Below, piece by piece: positions 32,793-37,969 of a stretch of DNA of 37,969 bases (positions are counted from its first letter, which is position 1; every line of letters starts with the position of its first letter). The stretch comes from DALYJJ01 sp031969915. Its GTDB lineage: Bacteria > Acidobacteriota > Terriglobia > Bryobacterales > Bryobacteraceae. The stretch is taken from contig DALYJJ010000050.1 of NCBI GenBank assembly GCA_031969915.1, forward strand, positions 1-37,969, given 5' to 3'. A program made the translations under genes and the position numbers. Under the pieces are notes generated by a model that saw only the letters and a list, made by a program, of their open reading frames with translations, did not search any database and was not told where the DNA came from.

Positions 32793-33929
32793 CTAACTTT
32801 GGAGCACTTCCCTCGAGCGCGTCCTTTTGCGGGCACAGGCAAGCGCCGCAAGTCCTGTCCCAATCAGGACATACGTCGAAGGCTCAGGAACGTCTGAGTT
32901 TCCTCCCTGGTCTCCAAAAGTCGGGTTGAACGAGTTGTAGTTTTCCGCGAGCGCAAGATCGAAAGATCCCTGTCCGACGCGTCCACCTCGTCCCGAGATC
33001 ACGTCTACCACGAAGCGAGCCCAAACCGGATCGGCCGATAGCCCTTGGAGGAGTGTGTACTGCGCACTTGTCCAAGTAGTGACGCCGTTGGAGTAGAAAG
33101 TTTGCCCGCCGTCTTCGATAGTATACAGGCCTCCCATCCCGCTAGTGATCCGACCTCTTTGGAATCCTGTCCCGGAAACGTCAGGAAGGCGGGTGATGGA
33201 ATTGGATACGGGATTGAAAACAGCCGCGTAGCCGTTTTCCTGCCCGAGACAGTTGCCAGTCAATGAGTCAATCGCGTTCGCTGAAGCGTTTGTACCCATG
33301 GTGGCACCGTTGCAGAGAGCGCGAAGAATATTTCCCGGCGCCGTGAAGGCTCCAGCGTAATTGTTGCCAAAAACAGCTAATGCCGACGACGCGCCTTCGC
33401 CAGCGCCTTGGGGCCTCGAATTGAACGCCCCGCTGGCGAGGAAGTCATTGATTGTCCCCCAAGCAGCACCTCCACCTGTTAGGTTCTGAGAGGCGGCGAA
33501 GTTACCGAACTGGTCGGCCCCCTGAAACAGGAAGCCTAGATGGGTTGAGGTGATCACTCCATTCGTCCAAACGACCCCGTATTCCTGGAAGTCCGCAAGC
33601 AGACCGGACCCCAGGGTGTATGTGTTCGTCCCATCGCTCCATTGGCCGACCGGAGTGAGCGCGAACCAGTCGCTCGCGTTCCACCCCAGATTGAACACTC
33701 CAGAGGAGTTCCCGTAAAACGGGCTCCCATTCGCGGTATTCCCGAATCCGGAGGCCCCCCCGGAGTTGACCCACTGGGCGGTAGCGAGACTGAACGCCCC
33801 TGGGACGTTTATCTCGGTAATCGGGCTGGCCGTCGCAACGGAACCCCCGAACGCGAGCAACACAACCAGGATACTTACACGAAGGGCGAAACCCCGCGCG
33901 AAAGAGACAGCACAAGTTCGTAACGTCAT
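32793..33929 (-). CDS. PEP-CTERM protein, family B, copy B2
   Basis: 378-residue exported protein: signal peptide MTLRTCAVSFARGFALRV plus ILVVLLAFGGSVATAS, a mature part identical to B3 at DNA level, and the intact sorting tail DVPEPSTYVLIGTGLAALAC followed by ARKRTRSREVLQS. This copy shows what the native C-terminus looks like. ATG 33929 has a GGGAGAACC site; the stop of the possible leader reading frame (TGA) overlaps it as ATGA. The mature domain is a repetitive beta structure of unknown function that is probably surface-associated. Confidence 0.88.
   Translation of the reverse strand: MTLRTCAVSFARGFALRVSILVVLLAFGGSVATASPITEINVPGAFSLATAQWVNSGGASGFGNTANGSPFYGNSSGVFNLGWNASDWFALTPVGQWSDGTNTYTLGSGLLADFQEYGVVWTNGVITSTHLGFLFQGADQFGNFAASQNLTGGGAAWGTINDFLASGAFNSRPQGAGEGASSALAVFGNNYAGAFTAPGNILRALCNGATMGTNASANAIDSLTGNCLGQENGYAAVFNPVSNSITRLPDVSGTGFQRGRITSGMGGLYTIEDGGQTFYSNGVTTWTSAQYTLLQGLSADPVWARFVVDVISGRGGRVGQGSFDLALAENYNSFNPTFGDQGGNSDVPEPSTYVLIGTGLAALACARKRTRSREVLQS
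32829..33850. repeat. 1,022-bp direct repeat, copy 2
   Basis: Partner of 30296-31317; identical by eye and in the same orientation. The two copies flank gene A2, so recombination between them would delete or duplicate A2 with one B copy. Confidence 0.92.
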
Positions 33930-33949
33930 CGGGTTCTCCCTCTCTCTTT

Positions 33950-33983
33950 GTTTCCCAGCACGGCCATTCTGATCAGCGGCATC
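33950..33983 (-). promoter_or_regulatory. Conserved PEP-CTERM leader, copy before B2
   Basis: Diverged copy of the 34-bp leader, 20 bp upstream of B2. Within the ATGGCCGTGCTGGGAAAC part the two changes against the other copies are both synonymous for MAVLGN. The small frame runs 13 codons and ends in the ATGA of the B2 start. Confidence 0.6.
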
Positions 33984-34023
33984 TCTGCCACTTTGGAAGC
34001 CCGAGCGAAAAGGAGTTGCGGTT

Positions 34024-36297
34024 TCAAGCCCGAGCGCGCTTTCGTCTGCGCACCTCCAGCAGACCGAGTGCCGATGCGGTGAGAACAAGAGTAGCCGGCT
34101 CTGGTATTCTGCTTGGATCTTCTCCCAGCGGACGGTACAACCCCAGCCGAAAATCTGACTCCTCGCCAACAGCGTCCCAGACACTGCCGGCGAAGTTTAG
34201 CCGGAACTCTGTCGAGAGTGGAACACGGGTAAACCAAGCTCGGTCCGTATTCGGAACCGGAACGCCAACGCCGAGGAGGTTCTGCATGTAATTCGCGAAG
34301 GTGACCGTGATAGACCCGTCCGAAACAAAGATGATGTCACCGTCTTTGATGGTGACCAACCCGCCGACGACGGAGACAACCTCCCCGCGTTGTAAGCCCG
34401 TTCCGGTGACGCTGGGAAAGTACATCACCGCCCCGTCTGACGTTCGCCAGACTGCGGCAACGCGAACGCCACCGACGAAATTGAATCCGCCGCCAAGGCC
34501 GGCTCCGGAATCAACGCTCCGGATGGCGGAGTCGATTCCGAGGTTCTGTAGGTTGATCCTGTTACCGCTTACGGCAAGCCAGGCTTGGAGACCGGTTGGA
34601 ATCCCGTACGAGCCACCGCTGATCGTGCCGTCGACCGCACGGGTCTGACCGCTAAGTTCTCCCGGGAGGCGAGGAATGACATTCGTCGAGACGATGTTGC
34701 CGCTCGCATTTAAGGTTCCGACGACTGAGGCACCATCAGAATTTCGTATCGCCCCGAAGTTTCCGAAGCGGTCTACCGCTGAGAAAGCCAGTCCGGAACT
34801 TGTACTCAAGATGGTTCCGGCACCATTCCAGATGACCCCGACTTCGGAAACAAAATCGAAGGCCGTCCCGACAAAAATCCCTAAAGGCTCGCTAAAGCCG
34901 TTCGGAGCGGAGACCAGCCAGCCCGGATCGGTGCCGAGAGTAACCAGCGAGGCTCCCAGGAGCCCGAAAGGGGAGCCGCTGCCGTTGAGGTTTCCGTAGA
35001 CCGAGGACGCGCCTGCCGACGCGGCGCCGCGGAGGTCGGCGGAGAGGGCGGTGCTACTGTAGGTGATGCTCCCGGCGTTGGCGGCCGTCGCCAACACCGC
35101 GATGACCATGAAAGCACGGAGGGCGAAACCCCGCGCGAAAGAGATAGCACAAGTTCGTAACGTCATCGGGTGTGCGTGTCGCTTCGCGAGGAGTGCCAGA
35201 GCCACGAGTCCCAACCCAAAGGTGAGGTTGGTTGCTGGTTCAGGGATAGCCACCGGATCGTCTCCCCCGGAGCTCGATTGATTGAGCACCAGATTGGTGG
35301 GACCGAACGCCGCTTTGAACGACCCTTCTCCGAGAATCGCTGCTACTACGGCGTCCCCGGTAAGGAAGTTGTTAGTTGAAGCGGCGGCTCCAATGGCCGC
35401 CAAGTGTGTCGCCATAGGAGTGATTGTCGCTCCTGGTTTCCATAAGAACTCCGCGGAACCGCTTCGCACTGCGAACCCACCTGGTATCCAACTCGTGGCT
35501 TCTCCTTGCTGACAAGGACCGGCGCCTGTTGACGACGGAGCCGCAGTGAAGAGCCCAGTTGAGAGTGACCAGAACCCGGCACATCCTTGCCTGGATCCCC
35601 ACGCAATCCCGGCAGTGGAGTTAGCGCCTCGAACGACGGAAGCCGTGCCGCGGTCAACAGGAATCTCCACTCCGGTGTCTTTGTTGTAACAACGTACAGT
35701 AACGACACCGGACACAGCACTACTGTTGCTCGTACAGATCACGTTTCCCGATATGGCAGTTCCCGCAGCCGACGGTGTTGAGGGCGGCAGCAACATCGAA
35801 GTGAAGCTACCCGTCGCCAGGAAGGTCGCGAAGTCTCCGTGAGCGGCTTGATTCGTTTCCTTGTTAACCCCCGCGAAACTCATTCCATCGTATTCGAAGA
35901 TATCGATGGCAGTGGTCCAGGTGAGTATTCCCGAAGCGACGTTTCCGATCAAAGTTGCCGGGGTGAACGCATTGTCGAAGCCCAACCCGAAGAAGTAACC
36001 GGAGCTCGGGTCGAAGCCGTTTACGGCACAGCTCATGTAAGACGCGCCGCAGTTGAGGTCGTAGTTAAATCCGTTTGTACCCCGGATGTAGCCGCCGCTT
36101 CCCAACTGTCCGAACGAGAAGAAGTTGTACGTTCCGCTGACGTACTGGAACGTACCGCCGGATTGCTGGAAAGCGCCGGGGACGGAGAAATTGGTGATGC
36201 TTTCGGCGTTGGCGGCGGACGGCAGTGCGAAGCTGGCCAAGACTACGGCGAGGAGAACCGTCCACGCCGAAACACTACTGTAAGAATTCTGAATCAT
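34024..36297 (-). CDS. Fused double PEP-CTERM protein (A1-B1)
   Basis: 757 residues in one frame, made of two complete exported proteins. The A1 half (about 1-377) has signal AWTVLLAVVLASFALPSAAN, a family-A body (SITNFSVPGAFQQSGGTFQY) and PEP-CTERM VAIPEPATNLTFGLGLVALA ending in LLAKRHAHP. The B1 half starts at an internal Met (ATG 35166) with a second signal (MTLRTCAISFARGFALRA ... VLATAANAG), a family-B body, and a second tail SRIPEPATLVLTASALGLLE with RRRKRARA. The A1 stop, the spacer and the B1 leader are missing, and no ribosome-binding site precedes ATG 35166. This is therefore an in-frame deletion fusion rather than two overlapping genes. ATG 36297 has AAGGAGACCC. Confidence 0.85.
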   Translation of the reverse strand: MIQNSYSSVSAWTVLLAVVLASFALPSAANAESITNFSVPGAFQQSGGTFQYVSGTYNFFSFGQLGSGGYIRGTNGFNYDLNCGASYMSCAVNGFDPSSGYFFGLGFDNAFTPATLIGNVASGILTWTTAIDIFEYDGMSFAGVNKETNQAAHGDFATFLATGSFTSMLLPPSTPSAAGTAISGNVICTSNSSAVSGVVTVRCYNKDTGVEIPVDRGTASVVRGANSTAGIAWGSRQGCAGFWSLSTGLFTAAPSSTGAGPCQQGEATSWIPGGFAVRSGSAEFLWKPGATITPMATHLAAIGAAASTNNFLTGDAVVAAILGEGSFKAAFGPTNLVLNQSSSGGDDPVAIPEPATNLTFGLGLVALALLAKRHAHPMTLRTCAISFARGFALRAFMVIAVLATAANAGSITYSSTALSADLRGAASAGASSVYGNLNGSGSPFGLLGASLVTLGTDPGWLVSAPNGFSEPLGIFVGTAFDFVSEVGVIWNGAGTILSTSSGLAFSAVDRFGNFGAIRNSDGASVVGTLNASGNIVSTNVIPRLPGELSGQTRAVDGTISGGSYGIPTGLQAWLAVSGNRINLQNLGIDSAIRSVDSGAGLGGGFNFVGGVRVAAVWRTSDGAVMYFPSVTGTGLQRGEVVSVVGGLVTIKDGDIIFVSDGSITVTFANYMQNLLGVGVPVPNTDRAWFTRVPLSTEFRLNFAGSVWDAVGEESDFRLGLYRPLGEDPSRIPEPATLVLTASALGLLEVRRRKRARA

Positions 36298-36314
36298 GGG
36301 TCTCCTTACCCTTC

Positions 36315-36348
36315 GTTTCCCAGTCCTACCATTCTTTGCAGTGTACCC
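36315..36348 (-). promoter_or_regulatory. Conserved PEP-CTERM leader, copy before A1-B1
   Basis: Fourth copy of the 34-bp leader, 17 bp upstream of ATG 36297, with several substitutions. Its small frame would read MVGLGNEG and stop before the gene. Confidence 0.55.
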
Positions 36349-36384
36349 TGTGCTGAGGCCTGCTTGTCTTACGTTGGGGGCGAA

Positions 36385-36710
36385 CTAGGAGGCGAGGCCG
36401 AAGTCGGCGAAGAAGACGTAGACGCCGGTGGCGCCGTTGTGCCGGTGGCGGCGGGGGAGTTCTTTGCGCCAGAGTTCCTTGCCGGTTTTGGCGTCGAGGC
36501 GGATGGTGAGGAGTTTGCTGCCCTCGCTGGCGGTGACGTAGACGCGGCCGGCGGCGATGACGGGGGAGGATTGGCGGTAGGGGAGCGGCGTTCTCCAGGC
36601 GACGTTGGTGGCGGGTCTGAACTCGATGGGATAGGCGGCGCCGATGCCGGAGCCGTTGGGGCCGCGGAATTGGGGCCAGCCGGGATCCTGCGCGATGGCG
36701 GGAAGGGCGA
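36385..36710 (-). pseudogene. PQQ/beta-propeller protein remnant
   Basis: About 108 codons that match the start of exported PQQ-like (BamB-type) propeller proteins: LPAIAQDPGWPQFRGPNGSG, then SSPVIAAGRVYVTASEG, then TIRLDAKTGKELWRKELP. It lacks the beginning of the signal peptide. After KELPR the usual segment of about 20 residues is missing, and it jumps to GVYVFFADFGLAS and a TAG. It is joined directly, in frame, to the VOC remnant at about 36710. It is a small deleted piece of a gene normally several hundred residues long. Confidence 0.7.
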
Positions 36711-36975
36711 TTTCGCCGCGTAAGGGCGACACGGGTTCGTGCGTGTGGCGCACGAGGAAATCGGATTCCGGAGTACCGGCGCGCAGGCGTTCGAGCCATT
36801 GATCCGGATCGAACTCCACGCCGAGGGGAGGCAGTCGACCTGGAACTCCATCTGATTGCCGTCGGGGCCGGCGTAGCAGAGGTGATGCCGTGATGGATGC
36901 ACCAGTAGGGAAGGATGCCGCGGTTTCTGAGGGTGACGTAGTTCTCAAGAAGGGCGCGGAGCGACGGCGCCGTTC
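36711..36975 (-). pseudogene. VOC-family (extradiol dioxygenase/glyoxalase-like) remnant
   Basis: Three segments of one VOC-family protein in three frames: LENYVTLRNRGILPYWCIHH, then YAGPDGNQMEFQVDC, then PLGVEFDPDQWLERLRAG followed by PVSPLRGE. In intact relatives these are continuous, with about 25 residues between the second and third. So at least two small deletions with frame changes have occurred. The N-terminal half is not recognisable upstream. Confidence 0.7.
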
Positions 36976-37137
36976 GTTGTGGTGGCCGGCGGCATTCCTG
37001 AGTGTGACTGGCAGCGAAACTGTGTGTGACCGGGCTCGCATCTCGGCGGTACGGGCGAGGGGACGGGCCTCGTCTCCGTGCCACCGAAGGTAAAGGTCAC
37101 GTCGAAACTTACGTACCGGGGCATACCGCGGGCGGCC

Positions 37138-37572
37138 CTACGCGGCGTCGCGCACTTCAACGGTCATCTGCTTGCCTAGGACGGCGAGGGCGGCTTGGAT
37201 CTTCTCTGCCTTCGTCGCGTGTTTGGGATCGAGCATGCGGCGGACGACCCGCTCGTGCCGTCCCAGGCGGCGTGCGAGTTCGGAGTTGCTGACGCGCTGG
37301 TCGCGCATGGCCAGGTAGAGCGCGAGTTTCGGCGCCAGCCAGAGCGGCACGGGCACCTGGCGCTGGCCCCGCTTTGCTGATGAGGGCGTGGGGATCTCCT
37401 CCCGGCGCGAGAGGCGGATGGAGAGTTCGGAACCGAGAGCATCCATCGCTTCTTCCATCGCCTCACGCTCGTCTTCGCCGTCAGTGGCGACGCGGGGCAG
37501 ATCGGCAAACTCGACCAGAATGCGTCCGTCACTGCCGGTGGTGAACTTCGCGGGATAGCTAAACATGGACAT
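37138..37572 (-). CDS. hicB: HicB-type antitoxin with C-terminal DNA-binding domain
   Basis: 144-residue antitoxin. N-terminal HicB fold: FSYPAKFTTGSDGRILVEFA, LPRVATDGEDEREAMEEAMD. C-terminal helix-turn-helix: ALYLAMRDQRVSNSELARRL, HERVVRRMLDP. ATG 37572 is chosen for its AGGAGG at seven bases; a second ATG lies six bases later. It sits immediately downstream of a broken hicA-like toxin gene and appears intact, with expected length and no internal stop. Confidence 0.85.
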   Translation of the reverse strand: MSMFSYPAKFTTGSDGRILVEFADLPRVATDGEDEREAMEEAMDALGSELSIRLSRREEIPTPSSAKRGQRQVPVPLWLAPKLALYLAMRDQRVSNSELARRLGRHERVVRRMLDPKHATKAEKIQAALAVLGKQMTVEVRDAA

Positions 37573-37583
37573 ACGTTTGCCTC

Positions 37584-37740
37584 CTATAGCTCGTGCGGAT
37601 CGATCTTCAGATCGGCGCACATCTTGGCCAGCAGGTCGCGGCCAATCTCCTTCTTGCGATCCTTGAGCGTGGCGAACTCGTCGCCGAGGTAGAGGCGGCC
37701 GTGGCTTCCGGACTCTTCGCTCGAACTCCGCGCCCTTCAC
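37584..37740 (-). pseudogene. HicA-type toxin remnant with deletion and frameshift
   Basis: GTG 37740, with GGAG upstream, starts VKGAEFERRVRK. The sequence then resumes in another frame as SHGRLYLGDEFATLKDRKKE followed by IGRDLLAKMCADLKIDPHEL and TAG. Both halves match HicA-family toxins, but the central 15-20 residues are missing and 157 bp is not a multiple of three. It is probably a dead toxin; a sequencing error cannot account for the missing segment alone. Confidence 0.7.
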
Positions 37741-37750
37741 GATCTCCAGT

Positions 37751-37770
37751 CTCGGACAGTTCTGTCCGAG
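37751..37770 (-). promoter_or_regulatory. Perfect 20-bp palindrome upstream of hicA-hicB
   Basis: CTCGGACAG-TT-CTGTCCGAG, ending 11 bp before the toxin start. Its symmetry and place suit the operator bound by the HicB helix-turn-helix. Confidence 0.6.
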
Positions 37771-37857
37771 GGTCAACGGTCTCAACCGCTGCCAACCAGT
37801 TTCGGGTGCCGTGTCTGGGGACAGGTGCCATCAGGCTACCGGCAGCGCTGCCGAGGC

Positions 37858-37969
37858 TGGACGATGGGGGCAACCTGGCGGTGCGGGCGGACGCGCGGGG
37901 AGCGGCGATGTGCGTGCGACGGGTCCGTGGGCTACGATGCGTTGAACCGGCCGCTTGCAGCGGCGGTAT
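37858..37969 (+). pseudogene. RHS/YD-repeat remnant (runs off window)
   Basis: Reads GGNLAVRADARGAAMC in one frame and then GYDALNRPLAAAV in another, which together resemble one RHS/YD repeat unit (GNLTxRxDARGxxTxYxYDALNR). The frame break and lack of upstream repeats suggest a decayed fragment. The right edge of the window cuts it. Confidence 0.4.

Noticed and set aside
30296..33850. An insertion sequence or transposon as the cause of the 1,022-bp repeat
   Set aside because: No transposase, terminal inverted repeats or target-site duplications are present; the repeat lies entirely within coding sequence of homologous genes.
37791..37836. A mobile repeat suggested by GTGTCTGGGGACAGGTGCC near the right edge
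   Set aside because: It holds only a short imperfect symmetry (TGTC...GACA) and one copy in the window; there is nothing to show it is a repeated element.

Overview
The window is a high-GC segment of a draft bacterial genome with two 10-N scaffold gaps. It most resembles an Acidobacteriota of the Bryobacter/Solibacter type. The basis for that assignment is its very large TonB-dependent receptors with N-terminal carboxypeptidase-regulatory domains, its many PEP-CTERM proteins, Tat-exported enzymes, and a small-protein family with an 'AKSKGPITPEGKAR' motif. The assignment is inference from gene style; there is no rRNA or other phylogenetic marker here.

Layout. 1-5114: a partial TonB-dependent receptor (-), a YqgE/AlgH protein (+) and an M61-like PDZ peptidase (-). 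5238-12220 (+): a compact chemosensory operon in the order cheW, mcp, cheA, cheR, cheD, cheY, cheX, cheB. Its receptor has two membrane helices, no sensor domain, and a C-terminal CheR/CheB docking-type pentapeptide. 12165-16162 (-): a PEGA-domain protein, gpmA, eno and glgC (lower glycolysis and glycogen synthesis). 16290-18722: a PEP-CTERM protein (+), an exported hypothetical paired with a cysteine-rich exported peptide (-), and a small ORF broken by an in-frame TAG (-). 18756-25712 (-): a SulP transporter without STAS domain, a Tat-exported HisC-like aminotransferase, a second large TonB receptor and a hypothetical protein.

26036-28746 carries two toxin-antitoxin loci of the HigB/HigA type, facing each other. 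Both antitoxins are HTH-ImmA/IrrE-like fusions with HExxH-type motifs. One locus is complete; in the other only the last third of the toxin survives. 28817-30242 (+) is an ECF sigma factor with a membrane-anchored probable anti-sigma partner.

30251-36297 (-) is the most unusual part: an array of five PEP-CTERM modules of two families, A and B, ordered A1-B1-B2-A2-B3 along the minus strand. B2 and B3 share a 1,022-bp block that is identical by eye and has abrupt edges, which points to recent duplication or gene conversion. A1 and B1 are fused in frame into one 757-residue protein with two signal peptides and two PEP-CTERM segments. Each separate gene is preceded by the same 34-bp leader, which holds a possible MAVLGN-type upstream reading frame. 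B3 ends at a recombination joint inside the neighbouring operon's terminator region.

36385-37969 is decayed: remnants of a VOC-family dioxygenase-like protein, a PQQ/beta-propeller protein, a HicA toxin (with an intact HicB and a perfect palindrome upstream) and an RHS repeat, each showing deletions or frameshifts. No tRNA, rRNA, CRISPR array or insertion sequence was seen.
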